64,000 bases of DNA from Kryptolebias marmoratus (taxonomy: Eukaryota > Chordata > Actinopteri > Cyprinodontiformes > Rivulidae), in assembly GCF_001649575.2 (NCBI RefSeq), contig NC_051441.1, positions 11,816,921 to 11,880,920 on the forward strand. The letters are read 5' to 3'. A program made the translations under genes and the position numbers. The notes under the pieces were generated by a model that was given only the letters and a program-made list of their open reading frames with translations, made no database searches and was not told the DNA's origin. Of the stretch, positions 11,106 to 24,750 are shown one piece after another. The stretch's first letter is position 1. Every line of letters begins with the position of its first letter.

Positions 11106-13650
11106 ATAAAAATGAAATGACATCAAGGATCTTGGAGTTTTCTTTGCCAAAGATCTGTATTTTTGATTTTAATTTTAATACTGTTTTATAATTCATGCAA
11201 TATTGCAGAAAATCAGGGGCAGTCAGTCTCAAAGCAGAGCTCAGAGTCTCGTCCACGCATTTAAAATAAGACCGGACTGCAATGTTCATTTCAGAAGGGC
11301 GCGCCACTAATTCTTTGAAAATACCCCAGTTGATCCAAACCGCCGTGGCCAAACTATCAAAATCCCATTTTTTTTTCAGTTTTACCTTCTTTACTTTAGC
11401 TTATTGTGAAATTTTGAATAGATTTAAAAATTCCTATTACATACAGGTCTTTGTTAAAGCTGAAGGAACTCATTATTCCTTATTATCCCGCTGGAACTCT
11501 TCCTTCCCTGACAGCAGCTTCCCAGAGTTTTTGGGTTTGAAATGAGGACTTTTAGTTTTTAGGCTCCTGTTCTGTGAAACCAGCCGTTAGTTTGGGTATA
11601 ACACGCTTTAAAGTCTAAGTTTAATACCCCTGATCTGTTTTCACACCTGTTTATTTAAAGGCTCCAGCTTTTTATCTACTTTTAGTCTTTTTGTCATTAA
11701 TTCTGGTGCTTTATTGTTCTTTATCTTCATATTTTTATGGTTTCTGCTAATTGTCTTTACGTGTGTTTTATTTTGTAATATTCCAAATCTTTTGGGTTTT
11801 GGTTTTGTCTCATAAAGAGTTTAGACTCTCATTGTTTTAAAATCTTTGCCAGTAAAGCTGAGCGGGTTGCTTGGTTACTTCGTGTCATTGTGTGTAAATA
11901 GATTTTGTTTCGTTACATCGGTCTGTTCTTCGGGTTGTTTCTTGTGGTCTTGCCTTCTGCTCCTCTGTCACTCCTGGGTTTTTGCTTGCTTCAGATTCAG
12001 TTCATCTTCCTTTTTTAAGTGTCCTCTGACAGTTTAACCTATTGCTTTATGTTTGACTGTTTTGTTTCCAATTTCCTTTCTGGCTTTTTGAAATCTCAGT
12101 TTGTTTCGTTGTGTCTGTTGCAAAATATCGCATGAACCACTGAACGGATTTTACTGAAACTCTCAGAAACTCATCTTTTTAACTGTGTGATGATCCGTGT
12201 TTTTTTGTGGTGGTTGCTTTGTTCTTTTTCTTATCACTGATTCAGTTCGTTCTTGTCATGGCATTCCTTGTGTTCTCTTTTTGTCTGTCTTTCTAGTTTA
12301 TTTCCTGTTTCTGTGTCATTCACGTTACATCCCCTCAGTCAGGGCTGCTCCTCATCTCACACCTGCTTCTCGTACTCATCAGTCTCAGCTGTCACCACTT
12401 GTCTCATCGCTCTTTGCCTAATTTAACTCCTGCTTTTCCTCCCATCTTCAGTCGGTCATACGGTTTGCTATCTGATCTTTATGGTTTTCAGGTGCATTCT
12501 TGTATTCACCTGCTGCCACGTCAGCTTTTTATTTTTGTCATCAAATTTCTTATTTTGAGCACCGAGTCCTCGAGCTCAGTCTGCATCCTTGGGTCCTAAT
12601 TACCGAATCCTGACAATTTGGTGAAACTCAACCATTTTGTGGTGCTAAATATTTAAATGTTTTTTTGTTTACTTTATTTTTCAAAATTGTATTTCTTTTT
12701 TTTCCCCTCTTATTTTTTATCCCTCAACTCTAAGTTGTGAAATCTGAAAAGAAATTAATTTTATTGTGTTTAGTTTTATCATTTGTATTTTTATGAAACA
12801 ACTTAAATTGACTAAATAACCTTATAAATTATTATTTTCTGTATAATTTTGATACCATTTGCACATTAATGACTTAGTTCCACTTGAAATTTAGGCTCCT
12901 GCTGAATGCCGGCTCACTCTCATACTTTCACATTTACTGAAGTTCTCAAAAAAAAAAAAAAACATATCTGCTGTTTAGATTATCAGTAACTGTTTTTAGT
13001 TATACTGAATTAAATTTTTCACAGTTAAGAAAAAAATCCCTATTAATGTTTTGCATCACTGATACATTTAATGTTTATTGGTTTATCAAAAATTGTTTTG
13101 CATTTTAATTTTCCATCGCTCCAGTTTTCATCTACTATTAAAAAAAAATCCTGGCAGGCAAAAAGAGCTTCAGGCAAAAGTCAATTAAACCAATAAAGTT
13201 ACTACTTGGCCACAAACCTTAAATCATTTGACTGTGAAACTTTACTGTTTGCTTTTCACTGTTTATTTTTACTTTTTAGTTTGAGTAGGTGTTCCTGCTG
13301 AAACGTAAATAACAGCAGCACGTAAATTCATTTTTATTACACTAAGATTTTACTTCACGCTGCTTTTCGTTCTATTTACTCCTGAGCCCATATTTTATAA
13401 GATGTGTTGTTACTTTGAAGCAGTCTCTCATGAAATTCATTAAATGTAAAATATGTCTTCTCACCGCTACTTTTGCCACTACGAGAAAAGTTTGTATAAA
13501 GAGGTTAAAATACTTGTAGCTCCTGTCAGTTGTACTATTTTTTTTTCTTGTTAAGCTGGCAAGTTCTGCATCTGTTTACATGAGTAGGAGTAAGTAAGTG
13601 AGTTTCTCTGTTGTAAGAGTGTCCTTTAACTTCTGGTTTTCTTCAGCTTG
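11106..13650. other. T-rich non-coding region
   Basis: 11600-12950 is strongly T-rich on the plus strand, with tract words resembling decayed dispersed repeats around 12300-12480 (CACCTGCTTCTCGTACTCATC). A family-2 fragment lies at about 12110-12200. No gene recognised; ORFs there are pyrimidine-driven. Confidence 0.4.
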
Positions 13651-13679
13651 TGGAAACAGTTGGGTATTATAATTGTGGT

Positions 13680-14420
13680 CATCTGCTCTTCCTCCATCTC
13701 TGAAGCCCCCGTTCACAAAACTTAAGATGTTTTTTAAAAAGAGATTTTTCTTCTACGGATGCACTTCTCATCCACAGAGTTTATAGTGAGGCTTTTAAAA
13801 GCACTTCCCAAGGTGGAGAATTTTAAAACCATTTGTGCTGCCTCTGTGAGGATTTGAGATGTGGACATGATTGTTGGTAGTTGGGGTGTGTAGGGTGCTG
13901 CAGCACCCCCTGATGGATGTGTGTCCAAATACAGAGATAAAGAATTATTGAAGAAATGCATAAAAACAAAGTTCAGTTAATTGACTTGAGTTAATCTGGT
14001 ATATAAACCAACCCTGCTAAATAACCGTGTGCAAACGACAAATGCTCAGAGCACCCACCCACCGCCAGCTGAAACACACTTCCACTGTTATGAATGCAGA
14101 GTTTGAGAAACAGTAACAACCAGTCTCACACATATCCATTATTACTTTGTGCCCTAGTTAGCCACACAACGATGGAGTCATTTTACTGGTTTTTCTGCAT
14201 GTTTCATACTTTATCTGTTAAACTTCTTCAGTCACGTGCTGCAAGAAGTAACTGAGAAAAAAACTGTAAATGATATTAAAGAAAATAAGTTTTAGGAACC
14301 TGTTTAGCCAATATAAGTTCTTTGTCTCCTTTTTGTTTGTCGATAACGTGAACAGTCTCGCCGCCTAGTGGTGTAGCAAGGGTACTTCAGCATTTTTGTT
14401 AGAATCCTATGAATGAAGAA
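13680..14420. mobile_element. family-4 MITE-like repeat
   Basis: Resembles the regions at 21500-22060 and 62840-63260: shared words are TTTTAAAA-centred arms, ATTACTTTGTG(C/T)CCTA and a closing CGCC(A/G)CCTA(C/G)TGGTGT. The arrangement suggests a non-autonomous DNA transposon, with boundaries uncertain. Confidence 0.45.
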
Positions 14421-15780
14421 AATTATATAAACTCAAAAAACCAAACCGTATCTAGAGCAGCGTAGACAGGCCTCAAATTGTACAGTATCATTTTTGCATG
14501 AGGGGACGAATTTTAAACATTTTCACATACAATAGAAACAATGAAATGGAGCTCAGTGGCTCGAAGTCTTCTCTGAGATTGTTCTTGTCCTTTGATGCTT
14601 TCATGCTCTCACACAGAGTGGGCGAAGGAGAAAGCAGAGGCTGTCCTCTTAGATCATTCAGACATCAGTGACCTGTCATATAGTAGTCCCTCCTGTCAGT
14701 CCACAGTGGAAGGGGATAAGTCTTTCTAGCAGCAGTCGAAGACAATGATACCCAGAGCAGCAACCTCAAACGCACACGTGTGCACGTACACACACCGAGC
14801 GCACACAAGCGCTCAGTGTGAAGTCAAAGGAGAACTTCTGTCTTTAAGTTCACTCGTCGCACCGCAAAGATACACACCCCTGCACCCAGACGGGAATACA
14901 GGAACACACACTGCAGACAAAACAAGAGTTCAGAGAGGAAGCTAAGAGTACAGACAGCCACTGTGGATTGGAGAGGCTGAGAAAGTTCTCCAAACTCAAC
15001 AATATTTTTTTTATTTCGGAATATCTAATTTTTTGAAAACCTTACAATTGTTAGAATGCAAAAAAATGTGTTTTTATAGTAGAAACTATGCATGACTCAT
15101 AGACTTTAGCTTTTTCTGAGCCTAAAATCTCACTGCAGTGAATATCATACAGCCACCAGATGTTTTACGACCGGTGAATGACGGAGCATTTCGCTGAGAC
15201 GATAAGAATGATGTTCCAAAAACACAATCATTCCAAGCAACAAGTCCAAATAAATATGTTTTCTGAATTGCCTTTCCAACAAGCTGCTTAAGGCAGGACC
15301 GTTGTGTCTGCATGCTCAGTTTGGAGGATGCGTAGGTGAACCGTGGGCGGGAAGTTGTTGTGATTACGAGCCAACAGCTGGCACCGAGCCGAATGTTGCC
15401 ACGCCCCTGATTTACTGATTCCAGCACAGCACCTGATGGGCAGGACACCAGGTCACATTGCAAGAAGTTATTAGTCCAAGCTGTAACTGACTAGATGATG
15501 CTTTCACTCCTGGGCTCTATTATTTATTGATTTTCACTGTTTTACTAAGAAATAAGTTCTCGAGGCTTAAAATGTACTTAAATCTTTAGGCCAGACAAAC
15601 ATGGATGGCATCTGTTATGAAACCGTATAAAAAAATAGTTTGCAGAAACATGTTTCTGAAGGAATGACATAAACTAACTCATTAGTCAATGCATATTTAT
15701 TTCAGATGGAGAACAGTTACTTTTAAAGTTTTAAAGGAGCTTGCAAAATACAATCTCTTTGACTTTAACTAATACAAGTA
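14421..15780. other. no gene seen
   Basis: Includes a CA-rich patch near 14770-14910. A 113-codon minus-strand ORF at 15122-15463 has no recognisable domain or exon context. Not assigned. Confidence 0.4.
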
Positions 15781-16280
15781 AAAGCCTGGCATCCTTTGAA
15801 AGAATGTTTATTGCCCATCGGCTTTAATGCCAGAGGTTTAAACTAAAACTTACAGACGTTTTGGTCAAGCCTTAAAGTAACGTTAAGCTCAATCTAAGAC
15901 AATCTCAGCTTAATATTGGTAAATCTGAGTATTGTATAGCAATGTTTCTGCTATCTTAGGCCTATTAGTTGTGGCAGCCATCTTGAATTGGTTTAACTCC
16001 AAAAGTTAATCATTTGTAGATGTACATCCAATAATTACTTTCTGAGAATTTCATTGAAATTTGCCCAAGAGGTTTAAAAGATACTTTGCAAACAGAATCA
16101 ACTCCAATAGTTATCATCAAAGTTTTAAGCAAAGATTTTGTACAATGTGCAGCACTCAAACAATCCGCTGTGAATTACTTCCAGCTACAACCACACCGAA
16201 TTTTAGTTCAACATCTGTAAAGCTGATTGAGTTATAGTGATTTTTATGTTTGTGGTTCTGTTAAATATCATGAACCTTTG
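15780..16280 (+). repeat. family-2 dispersed repeat
   Basis: Contains GTGGCAGCCATCTTGAATTG, AGTTAATCATTTGTAGATGT, ATAATTACTTTCTGAGAATT and the outer words ACCACACCGAATTTTAG. About 500 bp with some internal repetition. Confidence 0.65.
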
Positions 16281-16614
16281 CAGTTGTTAATTCGTAATTG
16301 AAGACATTTGGGCTGAAAAGAGTTCATAAAATCAACTCAAACCGTCTTTATGTGCTGATAAGGACTTCTCGTTCTAATCCATTCCCAGCCTTCAGCCATC
16401 TCTTCAAAAAGGCAGCCCCCCAACAGCGAGCCTCTTCATCAGGTTGCAGCTTTACAGAGGAAAATATAAACACACCCTATACTAAAAACTGGAGCACCCT
16501 CGAGGGTGTATGTATGTTTTTATTGCTTAATTAGAGAAGAGTGTAAAAAAGCAGTTTAAGATGTGGGCCAACACAACCAAAAGGGAGTAGTAACAGAAAA
16601 TAAAAATTCACATT

Positions 16615-16800
16615 TCTTAAAAGGATTCAATCTGATGATAGTAAGTGGTGCTCTGTGGAAACGGTATGAGCAATAATATCTTACCTGTTGTAGACAGACA
16701 ATTTGAAAAACCAACTTGAGACCCCAAACTTGATGTTTTGACATCCATGGTGGCGTCCCGACACCAACTTTGAGAACCACTGAACGACACAACAAATTCC
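16615..16800 (+). mobile_element. TIR-1 family left-end fragment
   Basis: Contains GCTCTGTGGAAACGGTATGA and AATATCTTACCTGTTGTAGA, matching the TIR. The body and other end are not seen. Confidence 0.55.
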
Positions 16801-18990
16801 TCAGTCACAGGTGATCTCTGCTCCTAACTAGAAGCGAGCGCTCATTTTACTAAAACGCATTTTGTCAATTGGAAAAACAGAAAAAAAGCAGAGGAAAATA
16901 CTATATAAAGCCTCTATACATCAAACAAAGCGATGTTGGTTAAAACTAACACAGAGAAGCGTAAAGACCTGCCTGTTTGGTTTAAAAAGCTTTGTGTTCC
17001 CGGTGATCACAGACGGCTGCAGTGGAAAGAGACGAGGGTTGAAATACGGCAAACAGTTGTGTCAAATAATCAGCAGTTTGAAAACTACTGCATGCTTTGT
17101 TTTTTACAGATTCATTACAGTTCAGACTGGATGAGGAAGACTTTAAAATATGACTTTTTTTTCAAATTGACACCACCGGTTTACAAATCTTACCTTGCTA
17201 CACGTGACCTGTGCACAAACTAGGGTGGTTTGTTTTTCTGCTTCTGGGAGAGTTCGTGTTTGTTTAAAATTAAAGGCATTTGGCATTTCTTTCACCTTCC
17301 TGTTGCACTGAACCTGTACCGAACCGTGACCCTCATATCAATGTACATGGTGCACCATTACACCCCCCAGTAATAAGTGTCGATAACTTTTCCACAGAAG
17401 TGGATATCCCTTATGTGCTAAGGCATGAATGTTTTAATTTAAAACTGAATCAGGAAGGGTGTTTAATTTGGCAGGTGGTCAAAGACGGATTGATTTGGGC
17501 TCCGTTTGTGCAATAATATGCAATGACACAAATGATAAACAGCCTCACCGTGCGCGCTCACACAGAAAAAGGAACAACAAAAAGAGACTCGCATTCAGAG
17601 GTTCAAACAGGTGAGGCAGACAAAGAGAAGCAGAACGGTGGTTTGTTGAGTGATGAACACTGTGGTGAGGAAAAAATCTCTAACAGGCAGAGTGTGAATG
17701 CTTTGAGCTGCTTCAGTGTGTGTGTGTGTGTGTGTGTGTATGTGTTTATGTGTAAAAACTGTGGGTAAAATTAGGAATTAGAGCAGGGTAGAGAGGAGAG
17801 CTTGTGTGCACTCAGTGTGGGTCAGCGCTCAGTGCGCAGCCTCCCTCCCTGTTTCCCTCTGAGATCTCTATAAAAGAATATCTGATGTTGATGCAGAGAA
17901 AAGTGAGGGAGAGGCTGAGAGGACAAAAAGAATGCTATATTACTGTGGCGTGCACAGCCAGTGGGTGTTATTTTATGCCAGCCATCTCTACAAACTCTAT
18001 TAAAACATTTGGTTGCATGCAGCACGAAGGGAGGTTAAAGGAGCACAGACGGTAAGAAAGTTATTCCAACCAAGACAGAAAGTTGGTCATAATTTATGCA
18101 GAACCTGTTGCAGGGTTTGTGCCGACAGGAAGACTTTAAAATTCTGAATCATTGATATTTCTCTTAGGTTTTGATCAGTTTTGGCAACTGACATGGCCAC
18201 AGGGAGGAGCTGCATTTTCTATGTTTGTTTTGCTGCAAAAACGGTGTCCTGAGTGTTCAGAGGAAAATAATGTATTCACTGAAAACAATGAAACAGTATC
18301 AGTCAGAAGACAAGGAACTGTCTGAAGCACACGTGAAGTAATGTTGTTTCTTAATGATAGGAGTTTCTTTTTTTTAATTGACAGGTTGTTCCTCATCGTT
18401 ATTCACCCCTAAAGTGTCTTCTGGTTCATGAGGGATTAAAATCCTATTAATGTCTGCAGGCAGAAATTCCAGCTGCGCTTAAAACTTCATCATTTGCATG
18501 CCAAAATCAATTTCTAAACGGACAGGTAACACGTGGAAGGGAACCGGAGTGAGTTAAAATTAAACCTATAATTACCCCCCTCAACATTTGGTGACAGTGT
18601 TTGTAAAAATCACTGATGACAAGTGAAAACAGACCAGGCTTTAACTCGCTTAGATGAAATTCTGGATGCATTTGTCGAGTTTCTATTTTACGGTTTACTT
18701 TTCAAACTGGGAGTTGTGTTGAGGAGAAGGTTATAATTAAAATTCTAATCAACTATGACATTGGTGTTTAAAAGTGCCACTTCTAAATTTAAGCTTCTTT
18801 ATAAAGTCTAAATTAAAATGTGAGGATTGCAAAAAACAAAAAAGAAAGAAAACAAGAAAATGTGAAAACACTACAAGTACAGTCAGCCCAAGGCACCATG
18901 GCTGCCCAGTCTATGTATCTGGTATTCTTGTGCTGTGTTTGAATAAGTTTAAATGGAGGAATATTTGGCCAATACAATGTTAAACTTTTC
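16801..18990. other. no gene seen; short GT microsatellite
   Basis: A TG dinucleotide run lies at 17716-17738. Other sequence is unremarkable; overlapping plus-strand ORFs of about 90 codons at 16862-17223 are in AT-rich DNA and unsupported. Confidence 0.45.
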
Positions 18991-19189
18991 ATTTCAGATA
19001 TTGTAGTTATTCTGTTTTATGTGAAAGTTGTTGCAGCACCTGTATAACAGGAGAAAGTTATTTCTGCATCAGGATATGTGGGACCATTCTGTGCACCAAA
19101 TAAAAAAAAAAGACAAAATAATGATCATTTTCATCATATTGATGAAAAATGTTATAAACATTGTTTATGGTAGAGTTTGATTCTGACTG

Positions 19190-20150
19190 GAATGATGCAT
19201 TTAAGACAAGTTCAAGACCAAAGTAGACTGCTGCCATCTTAAAATAACTCCAGTCCATTTATAGTTTGTGCCAACGCTATTTTATAAACTTTTACATTTA
19301 GGCCAATTTCATATTTTCACACAGTTACAGCAGCAGCTGGCTGTAGCAGTTTTGGTGCAACTTGGGTCATTTTTTATTAGGAATTTGATCATATTTCTGT
19401 CTGAATAATGTAATTTTTTATGTGAAATGTATTGCAGTATAAAGATTTATAAAACAATGTTTGCATGAAATGCTTCAATTTTTTCAATTAGAGTATTTAT
19501 ATGACGCCAATGATACACTTTGTTTTGTTTCTTGGTTTATTTATCAAGGACAGTGTATTTTAATGAAAATTACATAAATGGAAATGTAACCAAATTTAAT
19601 TCAAAGGCTATTTTTTAATCTCTTCACAAGAGCGACAAGTCATCCTAAAAAAAAATATATTTATGACATCAAATAAAAATTAACAGAATTATTCAAATCC
19701 TAAAAGCATATATACATAAAAGACAATCGCCAATAAATTTCTAGAAGGCTCTTATATCTAAAACCACATGAAATACTACAGTTAGCACCTACTAAAAGAA
19801 GCTCATTTAGAAGAACCAAGTCAAGATCCCCAAATACTAAAACCCAGACGGTTGGTTATAGATGGCCTGAGTTCTGTGCAGACATTTCTTTACCTGTGAT
19901 GTAAATAAAATGTAAGCGTCCAGGTGTCTTATAGTCACTGGGACACAGTTCCAGTCCTTGCAGACTGACCCTGAAGTTTTCCTGAATGGTCTTACCCTCT
20001 AACAGACTAGTCGTTCACTCATCAATCCAGTTAGAATTTTTTTTTTTCTCCTAACTGAGGTATTTCAAACAGCTGTCTACAGCAGGTTAAATATTAATTA
20101 TTCACCTTTCCGCAGAAAGGTGGTGGGTTTTTAAGGACAATATATGCAGC
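19190..20150 (+). mobile_element. TIR-1 family element, diverged, left end missing
   Basis: Internal words CTGCCATCTTAAAATAAC and GCTATTTTATAAAC match the copy at 51290-51360, and the right TIR (GTCTACAGCAGGTTAAATATT) lies at about 20070-20140. The intervening 600 bp are poorly matched and may include another insertion. Confidence 0.45.
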
Positions 20151-20429
20151 GCATAACCAAACATACCACATGGAACTTCACTCTGCTTGCCAGGGCTGCA
20201 AGCTGTTGTGAATTTTTAATCGTTTGGACCCTTTAATGGAGCGCTGCTAGCTTGAAGGACACATGTCAGAACTAATATTAGCGCATGGATCAACGCTGCA
20301 GACGTTTTTACAGACATCCCAAAGTGCTGCCACATTGAATTGTGCAACCTACATGTGACATAGAGTTTTTCTCTTCGTGTGACTTGACACAAATCTCCAC
20401 CTCTAGTTCTGGAAGATAAATATTAAACA

Positions 20430-20650
20430 GTGGTTCGTTACACCTGTTGGAGCAGGTGGTTAGGACTGTTTCCTCACAGCAACAAAGCTGCAGGTTCAAA
20501 TCTTGGCATGGCCCTTTCTGTGGGGAGTTTGCATGTTTTTCTCTGAACATGTGTGGGTTCTGTCCAGATAATTCCAGTGTTTTCCCCTCACAGCCCAAAA
20601 ACATGCATGTAAGATTAATTGGAGATTTGAAATTTTATTCAGAAATCAGC
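20430..20650 (+). repeat. tRNA-like-boxed dispersed fish repeat
   Basis: GGTGGTTAGGACTGTTTCCT, a B-box-like GGTTCAAATCT, GGGGAGTTTGCATGTTTT, AAAAACATGCATGTAAG and ATTAATTGGAGA follow the order of a very common teleost interspersed repeat. A degraded reverse copy lies at 63385-63520. Confidence 0.6.
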
Positions 20651-21500
20651 CCTGAACAGGACAAAGCAGGCACAGAAAATTAGAAAAAGTAGTTTTAAAG
20701 ATACTTAGAGAATAATGGGTCTGAAAAAGCTTAAAATGGATGTTAATTTTTATTTTTCCTTTTGAAACTCTAATTTTCTTAGTGCAAGGACTTGTTCGAT
20801 CGACTGTTACATTTTAAAAAGAAAAAATAAAGGTGCCCCTTTTTCACACAGAACAACGTCTTACTGGTGTCCTCCAGTAAAACGTGTCCCGATATCAGGC
20901 ATTCTACACAGGACCTCTGTCTGCACAGGTTGTAGCACGAGCACGTCCAGACAAATTAACAGGCGGAGGCACAAATGTGTCACAGAGTTATCGTATAAAT
21001 TCTGGGATAAATTCCGCTCCATTTGTCTCACAGCTGTCTTAAATCCTGGATGGTGCCAAATCCTCTGCCCGCCAGCAAAAACCTGTGGCTACCGGATGAT
21101 AAATAAAGAGGGGCCCGTGTGTGTGGGTGAAGGGATGGAGGGAGGGGGATGAGGGAGGGCCGGAAGGAAAGAGGATGAGTCAGTACGGAGGACACGGAGG
21201 CCTTCAGGGACGGAAGTGTCCCTGACAATTATCCGGAAAGCACCACACTAATGATGGCCACGTGGTGAGATGGGAAGGGGCGATGGGGGAAGAACAAAAG
21301 TGTGAAAGTTGTACTCCGCTTGCCTTCTTTGCAACAAAAATCAATCACATTCACTGTAGTTCTTCAGTAATCAGATAGCTGCAATTTCTAACAGGCTGAA
21401 AGGCTTCTTTCAGTTTTCTGAACTAATAACAAGTTTTGCAGCTGACTTTGAAAGTATAAAATCTGAGCTTTTGCTCTCCCAGTGACATCTCTAAAAGCGG
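20651..21500. other. non-coding; possible regulatory stretch
   Basis: 21030-21290 is purine-rich and repeat-free, with an AP-1-type TGAGTCAG near 21176 and an E-box-like CACGTGG near 21258. It could be regulatory. No gene recognised. Confidence 0.3.
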
Positions 21501-22060
21501 CAGTGACTCTACCGTGGCTTGGATAATTGGAGGGGAGGGTATTGATCAGCAAAACCCTCTGGACAGTTTTAAAGCAAACATTTTCTGTTGCGTTGGCACC
21601 TCTCGTCCACATGCAAACAGCGCACTTCGTGAGAAAAAGTGAACTTTTAAAAAAGGCTGTCCAAAGTGGAGATTTTTATTTACTTCATTCTTAGTGTCTC
21701 TGTGTGGACTTGAGGTACGGCGCCTTTGAGAAACGATGACGTAGCAGCATATTTTACACAGGTGCAATATTACTTTGTGTCCTATAGAAACTTTTAAAAG
21801 GTTTTCACAGTTTTTGCTACACTTGTTTCACTTTATCCTGATCCTGTCGTAATTAAACTCTGATCTAAAATGGCTAATAACTGGGATAAAATTATAACCA
21901 GCATCATAGACAAAAAAGAAATGAGGTATAGTTGTTATTAAAGTCGCTTTAGCCAAGCTAAGAATGTTTTTTTTGTTGTTGCTGTTTTGATTTGCTGTCA
22001 ATGTGGACATTTTCGCCACCTACTGGTGTGGCATGGGTACTTCGGCTGTTTTGTTTGTTG
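21500..22060. mobile_element. family-4 MITE-like repeat
   Basis: Carries CGTCCACATGCAAAC, AAAGTGGAGATTTTTA, GAGAAACGATGACGTAGCAG, ATTACTTTGTGTCCTA and CGCCACCTACTGGTGTGG, all shared with the copies at 13680 or 62840. The clearest member of the family. Confidence 0.55.
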
Positions 22061-23490
22061 TTGCAAAAGTTTCTTAGGAATTTAACACGTTGCTGGTTTT
22101 CCAAATAATTTTGATGAAGCAATTGGCAGAACCTAGCCATGTTGCGGTTCCATGCAGTCAAACTCAAACGAGGCTTTGTAGATTTTTCAAACACAGAACA
22201 CTTTGTTTCATTAGCCTCACAAATAACGTATAAAACAAAAGGCAACACCTCTCCACATTACCCTTGAAACATAAACAAGTGTGAATAGCCATAATACGGC
22301 AAGTGATCAGCATTACCATTTTTCATTTTCAGTACAGCGAGGGATCCTTTTGTACACATAATTACACATTAGTAAACACCATACACTCATCCAAGGAAAC
22401 AGATGCCATCACCCAAAACACCCGCCACGGAGCTTTGCCAAGAACACAGAGGGCTGCCGGCCAACACGCAGTGAAGAACATCAATAATGTTCTTCAAGTT
22501 GTTTATCAGCAAAAATACTACTTTTTGCAAACCAGTGCATTAACATATAACTCTTTGTGAGTTTTACTAAAGAAAGTCTAAACCACATGCTACTTTTCCA
22601 TCCAAACCCATCAGTCTGCCTGCTCTACTTGTACAGAATACAAATTGCAGACTTAAACCAAACATTGGATATCAAAGCCCTGATCATTACGGCAACCAAA
22701 CTGGCTCCCTGGGGCTTTTAGAATGGAGTGTCTGGAAAAACAGAAGAGTAGAACAGAAATATAGTAGCTGTGGGCCAAATGCCACGGCTGACCCAATTAG
22801 TGCACGTTTTGTGACTGAAATAGAACACAAAAGCAAAGATCGTGATGTTGTTGGATTTAAATTAGATGGCAGCGTTGCAGATCAGCACCTAGAGGAGGAA
22901 GTGCTGAGAGAAGCAACCCTCACCTGGCACTGCTGATATAACCGAGTCTCAGATGATAGATGCTGACAAAACCCAGCTAAACATGACAGAACAGCAGAAA
23001 AAAAATAAAAATACACCCAGCCACAGAGCACGGCTCACTGGCATCTTGAGAGTGCACACTCTGCGTAATGTGTGGAAAAGTCAGCCGTATCAATGTCCAG
23101 GTTGTTGAGTTTGGAGCTGAGGCAGATGTTGCCACTATGATAGAAAACTGGAGCAGTAAGTGAAAGTGTACAGTCCCAAGTCATACCACTACTATCAGTT
23201 TATCAAACACAGTGAGGCAACAAACTGTTGAAATGTAACTTTACCAGGAATAGACTGGTGATTTTTTTATGTAATGTTAATTATGTAATGTTAATGTAAT
23301 TACCTGTTATAGTTATACCAACCATACTATTAGCTAACTACTCATTACTCCGTTATAGTTATCTATATTTGATTTTGATGTTTTTATCTCTGTATTTCAA
23401 ATGCCTCCTCTTAAAGGAAAGTTTATTCACCAATCTTACTATTAGCTAAAATGTACCTGATTGATGTTTTTTTCTGTATTTCTGTATTTG
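22061..23490. other. no gene seen
   Basis: AT-rich unique-looking sequence. Short imperfect duplications of TATGTAATGTTAAT lie near 23266-23300. No coding signal. Confidence 0.45.
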
Positions 23491-23499
23491 ATTCTGTTG

Positions 23500-23580
23500 T
23501 TGTTTCTGTGTTGTAAAGTACTTTGGATCGCCTTGCTGCTGAAAAGTGCTATGTAAATAAATTTCACTTCACTTCACTTT
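23500..23580 (+). mobile_element. LINE (L2-type) 3' tail
   Basis: TGTAAAGTACTTTGGATCGCC, TGAAAAGTGCTATGTAAATAA and a short TTCAC repeat tail match the conserved 3' end of L2-type LINEs in fish. The body upstream is too decayed to recognise. Confidence 0.55.
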
Positions 23581-23584
23581 ATGA

Positions 23585-23905
23585 GTGAGGACATCAGTCA
23601 CTGAGCACAAAGTATAAAGAAAAGGGCAGAAGTCTTCCTCCAGGCTAGGCTAATTGCTAACCAAACCAGGGCTCCTATTATTGTTTATCAGGTTAGAAAA
23701 TGGCTCTTTCTCATGCAAAAGTGTTGAGGTTTATTCTTAGCTAATGTATTATGTTTATTTACATAATATTTTTGAGAAAGAGCTGTTTTATGAGCCTGAA
23801 AAAAAATATAAAAATGGCCCTGGTTCAGGTTTTTAGACTTTTGCCCTTTTCTTCATACTTCTGCGACTGATGTCACGGCTGATATGGTACTAACAACAGA
23901 TAACT
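23585..23905. mobile_element. family-3 foldback element
   Basis: The two halves are inverted copies: GAAAAGGGCAGAAGTCTTCC on the left against TTTTGCCCTTTTCTTCATAC on the right, and GGCTCTTTCTCATGCAAAA against TTTTGAGAAAGAGCTG. The arms are roughly 150 bp, giving a potential long hairpin. A relative lies at 55690-56300. Confidence 0.6.
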
Positions 23906-24359
23906 CTTTGACAAAAGTGCTTCAAAAATCCCCAAACTATCCCTTAAACTCAGCTTTACTGACTAGGATTGACGAAATCAAAAACAAGAAGGAGCGATCT
24001 AAAAACAAAACTCACAGTTTTTTTTCCTAAAAATATGAAAAAAAGAACAGCTGCTGGTTTTGTTGTTCAAAACCTCTCCCCCCTCCAACACCCCCCAACG
24101 TAATGTTGCTAAAGACTCATGCAAGATCAAGTGAAAACTTTTGGGAAGTATAAAATAAATGTGTGGGTGCTGTAAACAGGATAAGACAACCAGGGTAGCA
24201 AACAGTGACAAAAAGGGATCTTTGCGTGATCTTAATGTCATTGTTTTCTTTTCTCACAGTGAGATCAAACATTTGGTGAAGAAAAAGAAAAAAACTGTCA
24301 AAACTGTCACACAGTGGGTAAATCTGAAGAGTGTGACTCACACATCCAACTGATATGTG
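23906..24359. other. no gene seen
   Basis: A/T-run-rich DNA between a foldback element and a TIR-1 copy. No signal recognised. Confidence 0.4.
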
Positions 24360-24750
24360 ATGTTTTCTTTGGTTCTAATGAACAGCTTTGGTTTAGTAAA
24401 ATATTACACAGTTGTTCTGGCAGAAACATTATGATATCTCTACTAAAAGTGCCTCAGCTGCACAGGAACTGCTTCAGCTACCTGCTGCTGCCACTATTTG
24501 TGATAGGAAACAACCACACAATCTTAAATAAATAGCTATATCATGCAAAACTGGCATAAATATTTAAGAAATTTTGAGATTGGAATTGTTTAAAAATGGA
24601 CGTAGACCCACTTTGGTCTTCCTTGTCAATGAAATTCTATTTCTCCAAACTCAAGTCATTCAAAAGCTATCTATAACAGGTAAGCCATTAATTTATTTTA
24701 ACGTTAATACCAGTATAACCCAACTTCAAATGATCTGAATTATCTTTACT
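24360..24750 (+). mobile_element. TIR-1 family element, right half
   Basis: Internal words (GTGCCTCAGCTGCAC, CTACCTGCTGCTGCC) and the right TIR (AGCTATCTATAACAGGTAAG, then ACTTCAAATGATCTGAATTA) match the 48655 copy in the same order. The left end is absent or very diverged. Confidence 0.6.

Noticed and set aside
15122..15463. 113-codon minus-strand ORF
   Set aside because: No recognisable domain and no neighbouring exon signals.
20438..20520. tRNA gene suggested by a B-box-like motif
   Set aside because: No cloverleaf could be formed; the segment matches a dispersed fish repeat.
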